64,000 bases of DNA, taken from contig NZ_VEIO01000001.1 of NCBI RefSeq assembly GCF_007680605.1, positions 868,001 through 932,000 of the forward strand. The letters run 5' to 3'. Every line of letters begins with the position of its first letter. Within the stretch, counting starts at the first letter, position 1. The notes beneath the pieces were generated by a model, which saw nothing but the letters and a program-made list of their open reading frames with translations, did no database searches and was not told the origin of the DNA. The position numbers were made by a program, and so were the translations under genes. The stretch is from Paenibacillus xylanexedens (GTDB lineage Bacteria; Bacillota; Bacilli; Paenibacillales; Paenibacillaceae). Shown here one piece after another: positions 36,877 to 46,061 of this stretch.

Positions 36877-38589
36877 GTGTTAATGAATCAGGCTGCAACT
36901 CAGATTGCCCCGTTAACGGGGCTCACGCCAGAAGAAGTATTGGGATTATTGGAAGTCCCACCGCAGGAGGAGATGGGAGATGTTGCATTCCCCTGTTTTA
37001 CGTTAGCGAAGTCGCTAAGAAAGGCACCTGTCGTTATTGCTGGAGAAATTGCCGTTGCATTGCAGACCGATGGTATGGATGCTGCAGCTGCGGGTCCTTA
37101 TGTGAATATTCGTTTTGACCGAAATGTCTTGGCACCCCGATTGCTCGAAGAAGTGGGTAACGAGACTTTTGGTAAACTGCAGCTTGGGCAAGGAGCGCGT
37201 GTTGTCATTGATATGTCCTCACCTAACATCGCGAAACCTTTTGGTATTGGGCATTTGCGTTCCACTGTTATTGGTGCAGCGTTGTATCGTTTATATAACG
37301 AAGCGGGTTATACCTCGATAAGTGTGAATCACCTAGGAGATTGGGGGACCCAGTTTGGCAAGCAAATCACGGCATATAAGCGGTGGGGAAATGAAGAGAT
37401 GCTACAAGCAGACCCGATTCGTAATTCTCTCGAACTATATGTTCGTTTTCATGATGAAGCAGAGAAAGATCCTTCTCTGGAGACCGAAGCACGGGAATGG
37501 TTCCGTAAGCTGGAGCAGGGGGATGAAGAAGCGAAGCGTCTATGGACTTTCTTCGTAAACGTGAGTATGCAGGAGTTTAACCGGATGTATGAACGCTTGA
37601 ATGTGGATTTTGACCATACGCTCGGTGAGAGCTTTTATAATGACAAGATGGGTGCGGTTGTGGAGGAACTTCAAGCCAAAGGACTACTGGAGGAAAGTGA
37701 CGGTGCTCTCGTTGTACGGCTGGATGAAGAGAACATGCCACCATGTCTGATCATTAAAAAAGATGGAACCACAATCTACCCAACCCGGGATTTGGCAACA
37801 GCGATCTATCGTCATGGTGTGATGCAGGCCGATCGGTTGTTGTACGTTGTTGGCGGGGAGCAGAGGCTTCACTTCCGTCAAGTATTTACGGTATTGTCCA
37901 AGATGGGTTATGACTGGGCAGACCATTGTGAGCACATTCCGTTTGGCCTGATGCGTTTCGAGGGGCGGAAGATGTCCACACGCCGGGGGAAGGTTGTCTT
38001 CTTACAGGAAGTGCTGGATGAAGCTGTCGCTCGTGCCTTGCAAATTATTCAGGAAAAAAATCCGAATCTGGAGCAGGCTGAGCAGGTAGCCGAAGCCGTT
38101 GGTGTAGGGGCGATTATTTTTGGTGATCTGCGCAACAATCGCATGAATGACATTGATTTTTCGCTGGAGGACGCGGTAAGTTTTGAAGGGGAGACCGGCC
38201 CTTATGTGCAATATACTCATGCCCGGATTCAAAGTGTGCTTGCCAAAGCTGCTACTGTGTCAAGTGAAGAACAAAAAACGGACTTGGACACGGACCGGAC
38301 GAACAACCCTCCTGTTGCAATTGTCGGCGATACCTCTTGGGCGTTGCTGAAATTGCTTAATGAGTATTCATCTTATCTTGAAAAAGCAGTGCTTCGCAAC
38401 GAACCATCGGTGATTGCTAAATACACGATTGACGTTGCCCAAGCCTTTAACCGGTTTTATCATGCTGAACGGATTGCCGATGCACCGTCAGATGTCAAAG
38501 CTTTTCGGGTGAAACTGGCCGAGCACACCGCCAAACGTCTGGCGTACAACTTGTCTTTATTGGGCGTACGCGCTCCCGAGCAGATGTGA
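36877..38589 (+). CDS. argS: arginyl-tRNA synthetase
   Basis: 570 residues. Class I synthetase that charges tRNA-Arg. The HIGH-type motif is FGIGHLRST near residue 115, the KMSK-type is GRKMSTRRG near 368, and the C-terminal DALR anticodon-binding domain covers about 455-570. The N-terminal Add-1 domain reads EEMGDVAFPCF. GTG 36877 is nine bases after AAGGAG and follows the T-box terminator; a longer frame back to 36733 passes through the riboswitch and cannot be real. Note that class I ArgRS often lacks a canonical KMSK, so this form is normal for the bacterial subtype. Confidence 0.97.
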   Translation: MLMNQAATQIAPLTGLTPEEVLGLLEVPPQEEMGDVAFPCFTLAKSLRKAPVVIAGEIAVALQTDGMDAAAAGPYVNIRFDRNVLAPRLLEEVGNETFGKLQLGQGARVVIDMSSPNIAKPFGIGHLRSTVIGAALYRLYNEAGYTSISVNHLGDWGTQFGKQITAYKRWGNEEMLQADPIRNSLELYVRFHDEAEKDPSLETEAREWFRKLEQGDEEAKRLWTFFVNVSMQEFNRMYERLNVDFDHTLGESFYNDKMGAVVEELQAKGLLEESDGALVVRLDEENMPPCLIIKKDGTTIYPTRDLATAIYRHGVMQADRLLYVVGGEQRLHFRQVFTVLSKMGYDWADHCEHIPFGLMRFEGRKMSTRRGKVVFLQEVLDEAVARALQIIQEKNPNLEQAEQVAEAVGVGAIIFGDLRNNRMNDIDFSLEDAVSFEGETGPYVQYTHARIQSVLAKAATVSSEEQKTDLDTDRTNNPPVAIVGDTSWALLKLLNEYSSYLEKAVLRNEPSVIAKYTIDVAQAFNRFYHAERIADAPSDVKAFRVKLAEHTAKRLAYNLSLLGVRAPEQM

Positions 38590-38730
38590 TCTAGGTTCAG
38601 ATTACGAAAACAGGAGGGAATCCGAAGTTAGGCGCTGGCTTTTCCGGCAACTTGAATGTTGTTTGCAGTTTGGTTACGATATAGACATAATAAACAGCCA
38701 AGGTGCACGGATTGAAAGGAGCGCTCGCAT

Positions 38731-39276
38731 ATGCATAACACGGATTTCCAGAATGATTTCATGCTGGACAGCGAACACTCCAAGGAATTGTTTGCCTATT
38801 ACGGCTTGGCCGTATATTATGGACAGGCGCTTGAACAGCAACTGGTTAATCTTATTTTGTTAACTAAAATGTCACAAGGCAAGGTAGTAACTGAGGAGGA
38901 ACTGGAGGAGCTGTACGAGCGGAAAATGAGTAGTTCACTGGGACAACTTATTCATGAAGCACGGCATCATTTTACGTTTTCCGAAGAAGAAATAAGCAGT
39001 CTGAATGAATTATGGCAGCAACGAAATCGGATCGTGCATCATTATTTCAAAGAGCGCATTCATGAAACCTTCAGTCCGGAAGGTCGCACACGTATGATTA
39101 AGGAATTCCAAGATTTTAAAGAACGTGCACAGGAACTGGAGCTCGTACTCCAGCAATATATAGGTACCTGGATGGCAGCATTGGGATTAAAGGATGAGTC
39201 TGCGGCAGCATGGGCTGCTTTGGAACGAATGCATGCGGCGAGATTTCAGGAACGCAGGCCAGATGAGGAATCTTGA
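38731..39276 (+). CDS. hypothetical helical protein with HEPN-like RX4H motif
   Basis: 181 residues, predicted mostly helical and soluble. Residues 98-106 (RNRIVHHYF) contain Arg98-x4-His103, the pattern of the catalytic or structural motif in HEPN-domain proteins, preceded by a long helix (LNELWQQ). No toxin-antitoxin partner is visible; the next gene starts immediately after its stop and codes for a YdcF-type membrane protein. ATG 38731 follows AAAGGAGCG. Family not recognised; the HEPN reading is a suggestion from one motif and the helical content. Confidence 0.78.
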   Translation: MHNTDFQNDFMLDSEHSKELFAYYGLAVYYGQALEQQLVNLILLTKMSQGKVVTEEELEELYERKMSSSLGQLIHEARHHFTFSEEEISSLNELWQQRNRIVHHYFKERIHETFSPEGRTRMIKEFQDFKERAQELELVLQQYIGTWMAALGLKDESAAAWAALERMHAARFQERRPDEES

Positions 39277-39906
39277 GTGACAAACATTCAATTAAAACGT
39301 AGTTGTAAAGGTATCACAAAACGCAGTGTAGTTATGGGGTTGGCATCGTTGCTCTTATGTATTCTCATCTGGGCAGGGATCACAGCTGCAAGCATCCTCT
39401 CGTACATGCATGCAAGTTCACCAAGAACATCTGATGCAGCGATTGTGTTGGGTGCAGCGGTGCAAGGGGATATTCCCTCGCCGGTATTCCGTGAACGAAT
39501 TGAACAAGCTATAAGGTTATATAGAGCAGGCACAGTTCGTAACCTCATTTTAACAGGGGGCTCCAGTCAAGAAGGTATTCCTGCTGAAGCTTTGGTCGGA
39601 CGCCAATATGCTCTTACGCAAGGCGTGAAACCGGAGCACATTCAGGTGGAGGAAAAGTCGGTAATCACCCAAGAGAATCTGGTATATGCGCTGAAAATAG
39701 GCGAGAGGGAAGGTTACCGTACCTACACTATTGTCAGCGACCCCCTGCATATGAAACGTTCCATGAAAATGGCAGCTGAACTTGGCATGGACGCCGTACC
39801 ATCTCCTACACAAACGACCGCGTATCAGAGCTGGAGTACCCAAATCCCGTTCCTTGTCCGAGAGATAATTATTTATATGGGATATACAGTTAGAGGCTGG
39901 ACTTAG
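39277..39906 (+). CDS. YdcF/SanA-like DUF218 membrane protein
   Basis: 209 residues. One membrane helix at about 18-40, then an extracytoplasmic DUF218 domain: AAIVLGAAVQGDIPSPVFRE, LTGGSSQEG and VSDPLHMKRS are the family blocks. Relatives (SanA, YdcF) are linked to envelope barrier function and exopolysaccharide, and some bind S-adenosylmethionine. The GTG start follows the preceding stop without a gap, so translation is coupled. Ends at a bidirectional terminator. Confidence 0.87.
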   Translation: MTNIQLKRSCKGITKRSVVMGLASLLLCILIWAGITAASILSYMHASSPRTSDAAIVLGAAVQGDIPSPVFRERIEQAIRLYRAGTVRNLILTGGSSQEGIPAEALVGRQYALTQGVKPEHIQVEEKSVITQENLVYALKIGEREGYRTYTIVSDPLHMKRSMKMAAELGMDAVPSPTQTTAYQSWSTQIPFLVREIIIYMGYTVRGWT

Positions 39907-39948
39907 AGGGCGAACTTAAATTGAAGATACAGTCCATAGAACAATAAT

Positions 39949-39998
39949 AAAACCCGTTCTGTCAGTAACCAAGAGCCTACTGTACAGAACGGGTTTTA
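39949..39998. terminator. bidirectional terminator
   Basis: AAAACCCGTTCTGT and ACAGAACGGGTTTT form a 14-bp stem with A and T tails on both sides; serves the YdcF gene and possibly the convergent ABC exporter operon. Confidence 0.88.
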
Positions 39999-40074
39999 TG
40001 TGTTGGTTTAATGTTTGACGGATGTCCTTGTTCACGAAATATGTTTTGCTAAATGATAGTGGAAGAAAAGAAGG

Positions 40075-42168
40075 TTACACATTTCCTCCGGCGAGTGATG
40101 CCGCAGCTGTGCTGAAGGTATCTGCTGAACGAGCCGAGCCGTCGGCGATGGCTTCGCCTTGAGCCCCTTGCTGCAATTGATACATCTGATAGTATCGGCC
40201 TTTCAGCTCCATCAACTCATCATGAGGCCCTTGCTCTACAATTTTTCCGCGATGCAACACGAGAATCTGATCTGCGGAGCGAATGGTTGACAGACGGTGA
40301 GCAATGATGAAAGTAGTACGTCCTTTTTTGAGGACTTCCAGCGCGTTCTGGATCAAAGCTTCCGTTTCCGTATCAATGTTGGCGGTGGCTTCGTCCAGAA
40401 TCAGGATTGCCGGATCGAAGGCGAGTGCTCGTGCAAAAGAAATCAACTGCCGCTGTCCGGCAGACAGTGTACTGCCTTTCTCAACTACGGGCTCGTCAAA
40501 GCCTTGCGGCAGATGCGCCAAAATACGTTCCGCACCTACATCGCGCAATGCCTGCTCAATGCGTGCCCGGGATATTTTTTCATCACCCAGACTGACATTG
40601 GAAGCAATCGTGCCTGTGAAGAGATAGGGGTCTTGCAGTACGATCCCCATATGCTCACGAATCCACTGCTTTGGCAATTCCTTAACGTTCTGTCCGTCAA
40701 TCGTGATTTTGCCTTTTTGCGGATCATAGAACCGGAACAGTAGATTGATGATCGAGCTTTTACCGGAACCGGTGTGACCCACGAGTGCTACGGTCTGACC
40801 TTGCGAAGCTTTGAACGAAATGTTATTCAGCACGTAATCCTTTTTATAAGCGAACGACACATCGTCGAAGACAACATTACCTTTGTATCTCGGCATCGAC
40901 CCGTCTGTAACCGGTTCTCCTTTTTCATCCATCAGCTCAAATACACGGCCGGCGGAGACAAGGGAGGAGTCCAGGTTCGCAAGCTGGTTAACCATACCGA
41001 TAATCGGCTGGAACAGCCGACCGAGAACATCAACAAAGGCATACAGTACACCAAGTGAAATAATACTTGTGCCTGTGATTGCACCTGCTCCGAAGTACCA
41101 CAGTACAACCGCAAAGGCGATGTTCCGCAACACATTCACCAGGTTATGAGAGGTAAAGGCATTGAGATTGAGCATTTTGTTTTGATGTTTCATATAATCT
41201 TCATTCAGTTCTTCGAATTCCTGCCGGGTTTGCTTCTGGCGACGGAACACACGAATGATGGACATGCCCTGAATGGATTCGTTAATGATCGCATTAATCT
41301 CACTTAGTCGCGAGCGAATGATCGTATTATAACGGGTGGCGAATTTGCGATAGAGCACAATCCACGCAATGAGCATCGGTACAACGAATAATGAAATCAG
41401 ACCCAGACGTACATCAAGCAAGAAGAGGGCGATATAAACCCCAGTGATCGTAATGATACCTGAGAAAAAGTTGGAAAGAACCGCCACAAACAGATCCTTA
41501 ACGGCCTCGGTGTCGTTGGTGACCCTGGAAACGACCTTACCTGCGGGCAGGTTATCAAAAAAGTTCACGGGCAACCGCTGAATGTGCGCATACACATCGT
41601 TACGAAGGCGCTGAATGACCTTGTTGGCAGAGGATTGTAGCCAGAAGGTTTTACCAAACTCCATGATAACTGAAATCACAAGAAAGATCAGATAATACAC
41701 AATTAATTGATAGATGCTTGGCATCTCGGGTTTGTAAAAGGCAAACAGTTCACCAGCAGACAGCGGCACAGCCGCGTATTGCCCGGTAACTTCACCTGCG
41801 CGAGTTACGGTTAAGGTTCCGTTCGCATAGGAACGATCGCCGTCAGGAGCACTAACCGGCTCGCTCACGAAATAAAAGCTTTTGCCGGCTTGCAGTACGC
41901 GTACCTCGGCTCCTTTGGTTTCGTCTGGTGAAAACAAACCTTCACGTTTATAGTTTTTTCCTTGATAAACTGCGGCTTCCTGCGAAGTAGCAGTTTCATA
42001 AAATGGTTGCTCGATGGCGAGCAAGTGATTATCAATCATGGATTTGGCGATAAAGGGTCCGGCGAGTTCAGCCGCAACACCAATCGTCAGCATGATCAAG
42101 GCAGCGATGAATGTACCTTTGGCTTTCAAGGCGTAATCCAGCAACCTTTTACCTGTATTGGACTTCAA
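40075..42168 (-). CDS. bmrD: ABC multidrug exporter subunit, BmrD/YheH type
   Basis: 697 residues, ABC exporter half (membrane domain plus ATPase). It has an extra extracytoplasmic insert of about 100 residues between the first two helices (about 45-140), as in YheH/BmrD. Walker A GHTGSGKSS, signature LSAGQRQ and Walker B ILILDEATANID are complete, with the catalytic Glu. It pairs with the next gene upstream, 12 bases away, to form a heterodimer; start TTG with GTAGGAGG ahead. BmrCD exports a range of drugs in B. subtilis and is induced by ribosome-targeting antibiotics. Confidence 0.92.
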   Translation of the reverse strand: MKSNTGKRLLDYALKAKGTFIAALIMLTIGVAAELAGPFIAKSMIDNHLLAIEQPFYETATSQEAAVYQGKNYKREGLFSPDETKGAEVRVLQAGKSFYFVSEPVSAPDGDRSYANGTLTVTRAGEVTGQYAAVPLSAGELFAFYKPEMPSIYQLIVYYLIFLVISVIMEFGKTFWLQSSANKVIQRLRNDVYAHIQRLPVNFFDNLPAGKVVSRVTNDTEAVKDLFVAVLSNFFSGIITITGVYIALFLLDVRLGLISLFVVPMLIAWIVLYRKFATRYNTIIRSRLSEINAIINESIQGMSIIRVFRRQKQTRQEFEELNEDYMKHQNKMLNLNAFTSHNLVNVLRNIAFAVVLWYFGAGAITGTSIISLGVLYAFVDVLGRLFQPIIGMVNQLANLDSSLVSAGRVFELMDEKGEPVTDGSMPRYKGNVVFDDVSFAYKKDYVLNNISFKASQGQTVALVGHTGSGKSSIINLLFRFYDPQKGKITIDGQNVKELPKQWIREHMGIVLQDPYLFTGTIASNVSLGDEKISRARIEQALRDVGAERILAHLPQGFDEPVVEKGSTLSAGQRQLISFARALAFDPAILILDEATANIDTETEALIQNALEVLKKGRTTFIIAHRLSTIRSADQILVLHRGKIVEQGPHDELMELKGRYYQMYQLQQGAQGEAIADGSARSADTFSTAAASLAGGNV

Positions 42169-42180
42169 ATGAGTTACCTC

Positions 42181-43926
42181 CTACGTGGACAGATTGGACT
42201 CGACCTGTTGCCGTTCATATTGTTCACGGTACCAGCCATTTTTGGCGAGTAATTCCTGATGAGTGCCTTCTTCCGTAATTTTACCGTGCTCCAGCACGAT
42301 GATCCGATCCGCATGTTCGATAGCGGACAGGCGATGTGTCGAGATCAGTGTTGTTTTGCCAGCACGTTTGTTGCGAATATTTTCAATGATTTTAGCTTCT
42401 GTGCGAGCGTCAACTGCAGACAGGGCATCGTCAAGAATAAGGATATCCGGATCAGCGATAAAAGCCCGAGCCAGAGATACCCGCTGTTTCTGTCCACCAG
42501 ACAAAGCGATTCCTTTTTCACCTACGAGTGTATCGAGACCGTCAGATAACGTTCCGAGATCGCCGTCGAAGGCAGCAGTGCGAATCGCTTCCATAATGAC
42601 GTCATCCGAGGCGTTCGGCTTACCGAATTGAATGTTCTGACGAACCGATTTGGAGAACAATACTTGTTCCTGAGGAACGTATCCGATCCAGCTGTGCAGA
42701 TCATCCTTCGCAATATCCTCGATGGAATGTCCTGAAATGCTGAGCGTACCTGATCCAGCAGGGTATTCGTGCAGCAATTGTTTGAGCAGGGTGGATTTAC
42801 CACTTCCCGTGCGTCCTACCACGCCAAGTGTCTGTCCGCGTTGAATGGTAACATTGATATGATTCAGGTTATCCACGGTAGAGGTTGGATAGCGGAATGT
42901 CACATCGTTCATGACGATTTCATCCGGCCGCGTAATATGAACAGGATGTTCTTTGTCCTGAACAGCAGGCTCTACGGATAACGTTTCATTCACCCGATCC
43001 AGAGAAGCACTCCCCCGCTGCATGAGGTTAATTAATTCACCGATGGCAAACATCGGCCAGATCATCATCCCCAGGTACATGTTGAACGATACGAGGTCTC
43101 CCAGGGTGATTTCATTGTGGAATACAAGATAAATACCGTAGGCTAGTGCAATGACATAACTCAGACCTACGAATAGTCGAATAGTTGGTTCAAATAAAGC
43201 ATCCATCCGCGCAACCGCTAAGTTTTTGCGATATACATCTTCCGTGACATCAGCAAATCGTTTCTCGTCCAGACGTTCCTGAACGTACGCGCGTACAACA
43301 CGGATGCCTGCAATGGACTCTAACACCTGATCGTTCATATCACCAAAAGCATCCTGTGCCAACGTATAACGTTGATGCACCGCTTTACCATAGATCATCA
43401 TAGCGATGGCGATAAAAGGCAGGGGCAGAATTGCAGCCAAAGTCAGCTTCCAGCTGACGAGGAAACCCATGGCGAACAGTACAGTTAAGAGAAAAGCTGT
43501 GGAGTCTGTTAACGTGAGCATACCGAAACCAGCGGTTGTGGCAATAGAACGAAGGTCATTGGTGGCGCGAGCCATGAGATCTCCGGTTCTGTTCTTTTCG
43601 AAAAAGGGTGGTGTCATTCGCAACAAGTGATCCATGAAGCGGGAGCGTAGCAACCGTTCAACGAGATTGGCTCCCCCGAATAATTTGTGCATCCATATGT
43701 ACGTAATCAGATAGATAATAATGACCGTCCCAAGAATAAGCGCAATGTAAAACGTTAATGAGGCGCTTGTAATGGAGCCGCGTACGATCTCGTCGATGGC
43801 GTTCCCCAAAAGGCGCGGGGGCAGCAGTTCAGCAATGCCCACAAGGATGAGCAAAATGACACCAACCAGGTATCTTTTGCGCTCCAGCCTGAAGAACCAG
43901 GCCAGGTTTTTAAGTACAGAGAACAA
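42181..43926 (-). CDS. bmrC: ABC multidrug exporter subunit, BmrC/YheI type
   Basis: 581 residues, ABC exporter half. Six membrane helices in 1-310, ATPase domain after 335 with Walker A GRTGSGKST and signature LSGGQKQ. The Walker B end reads ILILDDALSAVD, with Asp in place of the catalytic Glu, which marks this as the degenerate-site partner of the heterodimer; the partner keeps LDE. The start is TTG 43926 with AAAGGAAGGG before it. First gene of the two-gene operon, preceded by a leader with a small ORF and terminators (44034-44258). Confidence 0.92.
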   Translation of the reverse strand: MFSVLKNLAWFFRLERKRYLVGVILLILVGIAELLPPRLLGNAIDEIVRGSITSASLTFYIALILGTVIIIYLITYIWMHKLFGGANLVERLLRSRFMDHLLRMTPPFFEKNRTGDLMARATNDLRSIATTAGFGMLTLTDSTAFLLTVLFAMGFLVSWKLTLAAILPLPFIAIAMMIYGKAVHQRYTLAQDAFGDMNDQVLESIAGIRVVRAYVQERLDEKRFADVTEDVYRKNLAVARMDALFEPTIRLFVGLSYVIALAYGIYLVFHNEITLGDLVSFNMYLGMMIWPMFAIGELINLMQRGSASLDRVNETLSVEPAVQDKEHPVHITRPDEIVMNDVTFRYPTSTVDNLNHINVTIQRGQTLGVVGRTGSGKSTLLKQLLHEYPAGSGTLSISGHSIEDIAKDDLHSWIGYVPQEQVLFSKSVRQNIQFGKPNASDDVIMEAIRTAAFDGDLGTLSDGLDTLVGEKGIALSGGQKQRVSLARAFIADPDILILDDALSAVDARTEAKIIENIRNKRAGKTTLISTHRLSAIEHADRIIVLEHGKITEEGTHQELLAKNGWYREQYERQQVESNLST

Positions 43927-44033
43927 GTGTTATCCCTTCCTTTCGATGTCCAAGAAGTGCGAAGTTTCGTTCAAAATGACAGTTAACGCTCTTAAGGCCC
44001 ATTCAAGCGTATTCAATCCAATAAAAAACCCAC

Positions 44034-44065
44034 AAAAAAAGACACACCGCACGCAGGCGGTATGT
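44034..44065 (-). terminator. attenuator-type terminator in the leader of the ABC exporter operon
   Basis: On the minus strand AGACATACCGC pairs with GCGGTGTGTCT over CTGCGT (11 bp, one G-T pair), followed by TTTTTTT. It stands about 110 bases before bmrC, inside the transcribed leader, so transcription must pass it to reach the genes. A GGCGG run a little upstream could pair with CCGCC as an antiterminator. Confidence 0.8.
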
Positions 44066-44177
44066 CTTATATCTTCATACGGCAGCATGACTCCGAGAGC
44101 AGAGCCGCCGCCGTACATAAGGTATTGTGAGCGAGCTTGACAGGGGTCTTATAAAAAGAGACACCTGAAGCGCTGTC

Positions 44178-44258
44178 TTATGAACGGAAAAGTAATTTCG
44201 GGGATACTCCGGTATTTAATTGTGTGTGAATGTGAACCAACTTATGTGTGTTAAACAC
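44178..44258 (-). CDS. putative leader peptide of the ABC exporter operon, 26 residues
   Basis: GTG 44258 follows a very good ribosome site (AAAGGGTG, six bases before) and codes for 26 residues beginning MFNTHKLVHIHTQL, ending at TAA 44180-44178. The stop is directly followed by a small hairpin (AGACA...TGTCT) and CTTTTT at about 44179-44153, and 110 bases later by the strong terminator. It lies just after the promoter at 44316-44345. This is the arrangement of bmrB in B. subtilis, where ribosome stalling on a leader ORF allows read-through into bmrCD, but I see no sequence likeness that can be verified here. Confidence 0.55.
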   Translation of the reverse strand: MFNTHKLVHIHTQLNTGVSPKLLFRS

Positions 44259-44315
44259 CGTAATCACCCTTTCTTGTTAATGGAAATAAATGCAATGTAG
44301 ACCTCGTATGTTTGC

Positions 44316-44345
44316 ATCTTACCACCCGTTTTTACAATCTGTCAA
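44316..44345 (-). promoter_or_regulatory. sigma-A promoter of the ABC exporter operon
   Basis: On the minus strand: TTGACA (44345-44340), 18-base spacer, TAAGAT (44321-44316). The leader to bmrC is about 380 bases. Confidence 0.7.
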
Positions 44346-44388
44346 ACATTTTTCACAAGATCGTATGCCTGCGTATGTTTTCCAGGGT

Positions 44389-44417
44389 TTGTGTTCAAGG
44401 CGCTCTAGCGATATGAT
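44389..44417 (+). promoter_or_regulatory. sigma-A promoter of the HesB/IscA-like gene
   Basis: TTGTGT (44389-44394), 17-base spacer, TATGAT (44412-44417), 34 bases before the start. Divergent to the exporter promoter. Confidence 0.6.
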
Positions 44418-44450
44418 GTAACATATATATACAAAAGGAGCTGACATCAT

Positions 44451-44750
44451 ATGAGTACCATACATGTATCCGACCAAGCTGCTCGCTGGTACAAAGAAGA
44501 ATTGAATTTGAATGAAGGAGACAGCATCCGCTTTTTTGCCCGTTACAGCTCTGGCGGTGGTCTTCATCCGGGATTTTCTTTAGGAATTGCCGTTGAAAAA
44601 CCGAGACATCCTGCGGATCAAACGGAAGTTTCCGGCATTCAGTTTTTTATGGAAGATCACGATTACTGGTATCTGAAAGGGCATCAGTTACATGTAGATG
44701 TTGTAGAGGATGGCCAGGATATTGAATATCGTTATACCGAAGTGCAGTAA
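44451..44750 (+). CDS. HesB/IscA-like protein without cysteines (YneR type)
   Basis: 99 residues of the HesB-like beta fold (VSDQAARWYKEELNLNEGDSIRFFARYS, GFSLGIAVE). Canonical IscA proteins carry three cysteines for iron-sulfur cluster binding; this one has none, as in the YneR/YqkB group of Bacillales, so it cannot act as a classical cluster scaffold. ATG 44451 after AAAGGAGCTGAC. The Nudix gene follows 59 bases later. Function unknown. Confidence 0.88.
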   Translation: MSTIHVSDQAARWYKEELNLNEGDSIRFFARYSSGGGLHPGFSLGIAVEKPRHPADQTEVSGIQFFMEDHDYWYLKGHQLHVDVVEDGQDIEYRYTEVQ

Positions 44751-44809
44751 AACATCAGTCCATAAACGAAAGGTGAGCACCGTCTTTTTTTAAAAAGGAG
44801 GGATGAGGA

Positions 44810-45259
44810 GTGGATCTGCCGACACGGGATATTGGGCAATATATTGCGAAACGTGCAAATATTGTAGTCAAAGCGGCCATTATGGCTGCGAATGATCAAG
44901 GTGAGCTACTGCTCATCCAGCATGCGGAACAGGGGCATTGGCGAATTCCTGTTGGAGAGATGCGCCCCGGGGAAACGATTGAAGGGGCAGCTCATCGTGA
45001 ACTTTGGGAAGAAACCGGTTGGACAACGGAGTCGATGAGCTTTGAATCGTTATACTCTGGGCCGGAGTTGCGCCAAGTGCACGCAAACGGAGATGAGGAG
45101 TATTATGTTATCGCCTTGTTTAAGGCTCGAATTATTCTTGATCATCTTGTGGAAGCGCGGGTAAACAGCGATGCGGGATTAAAGTTTTTTGATCCGAATG
45201 CACTGCCTCCGATGAACAGCATCAGCCAAACGCTACTTGAACAGTCTGGCATTAAGTAA
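44810..45259 (+). CDS. Nudix hydrolase
   Basis: 149 residues. Complete Nudix box GEMRPGETIEGAAHRELWEE followed by TGW, at about residues 48-70, so hydrolysis of a nucleoside diphosphate linked to another group is expected; the substrate cannot be deduced. N-terminal segment DLPTRDIGQYIAKRANI is like other Paenibacillus/Bacillus Nudix proteins of about this size. GTG 44810 is eight bases after AAAAAGGAGGG. A terminator follows. Confidence 0.88.
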   Translation: MDLPTRDIGQYIAKRANIVVKAAIMAANDQGELLLIQHAEQGHWRIPVGEMRPGETIEGAAHRELWEETGWTTESMSFESLYSGPELRQVHANGDEEYYVIALFKARIILDHLVEARVNSDAGLKFFDPNALPPMNSISQTLLEQSGIK

Positions 45260-45286
45260 TATGTGAAACTGAAGTGCATAAACTCC

Positions 45287-45331
45287 AAAAAGACCTCGAC
45301 TGCCACTATAAAGTGAAAGTTGAGGTCTTTT
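45287..45331. terminator. bidirectional terminator
   Basis: AAAAGACCTC and GAGGTCTTTT form the outer stem with an inner partly paired region; it separates the Nudix gene from the convergent hypothetical gene. Confidence 0.85.
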
Positions 45332-45359
45332 GCATTTGTTCGTACATATGTTCTTGGGG

Positions 45360-45872
45360 TTATACCTGATCCAGCGGTTCATCATCCATTGCAAAATCGA
45401 AATCATCGATATCAAACACCTGAACAGGTGATTCGGACTCAATGATCCGGGCGATTAACTCCACTTGATCGGTCAAAATCGGAATGCCAAGACGTTGGGA
45501 TGTGAGAATAAGCTCTGTCTCTATCGGATCAAAATATTCTCCATATTGAGCGGTATCCATGGCGTTAATAATCGTAATGGAGGCCTGATCACCAAATAGA
45601 ATGGCCGGGCTTTTTGCCCATGGTACCGCCAGGGCGCGCTCAATCTTTTTCTTATTTAAGGGCTCCTCAAAGTAGGAGATTAATTCATTGATCTTGGCTT
45701 TAACATGCTGATCATCTGTGGGATTATCCATCATGGGGTCAGCACTGCTCTGAAATTCATATAGTTCAAGGATGGTGGTGTAAGGAACGATATATTCCAC
45801 AGGCGCCGGAGGCGCAAGCAATTGACCGTAAATAGCCACCATCACGGCTTCGGTAACAAAGGGACGTGACAT
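45360..45872 (-). CDS. conserved Bacillales hypothetical protein
   Basis: 170 residues, acidic, soluble. The sequence (MSRPFVTEAVMVAIYGQLL, EEPLNKKKIERALAVPWAKS, PIETELILTSQRLGIPILTD) belongs to a protein family I know from Bacillales genomes but without an established function. The ATG 45872 has CAGGAGGATTC upstream on the minus strand. It stands alone between a terminator and the DUF441 gene. Confidence 0.85.
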   Translation of the reverse strand: MSRPFVTEAVMVAIYGQLLAPPAPVEYIVPYTTILELYEFQSSADPMMDNPTDDQHVKAKINELISYFEEPLNKKKIERALAVPWAKSPAILFGDQASITIINAMDTAQYGEYFDPIETELILTSQRLGIPILTDQVELIARIIESESPVQVFDIDDFDFAMDDEPLDQV

Positions 45873-46061
45873 GGTTCCTGAATCCTCCTGAGGACGATAA
45901 ACGTCGTGAAGTGCTGAATGAGTTCATCTGACAAGGTGAGAAAGATGCCCATTCCCTGTTGCAAAATTCATGTATCGGTTTGCATGAATAGAAGTATAGC
46001 ACAGAGCGGTGGGAAATACAGCCAGTTTGCAAAAGCATACACGATTACCGTACCGAACGGT

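Noticed and set aside
43930..44118. 62-codon minus-strand ORF overlapping the attenuator terminator, first considered as the bmrB-like leader
   Set aside because: It has no ribosome site, while the 26-codon ORF at 44258 has an excellent one and better position after the promoter.
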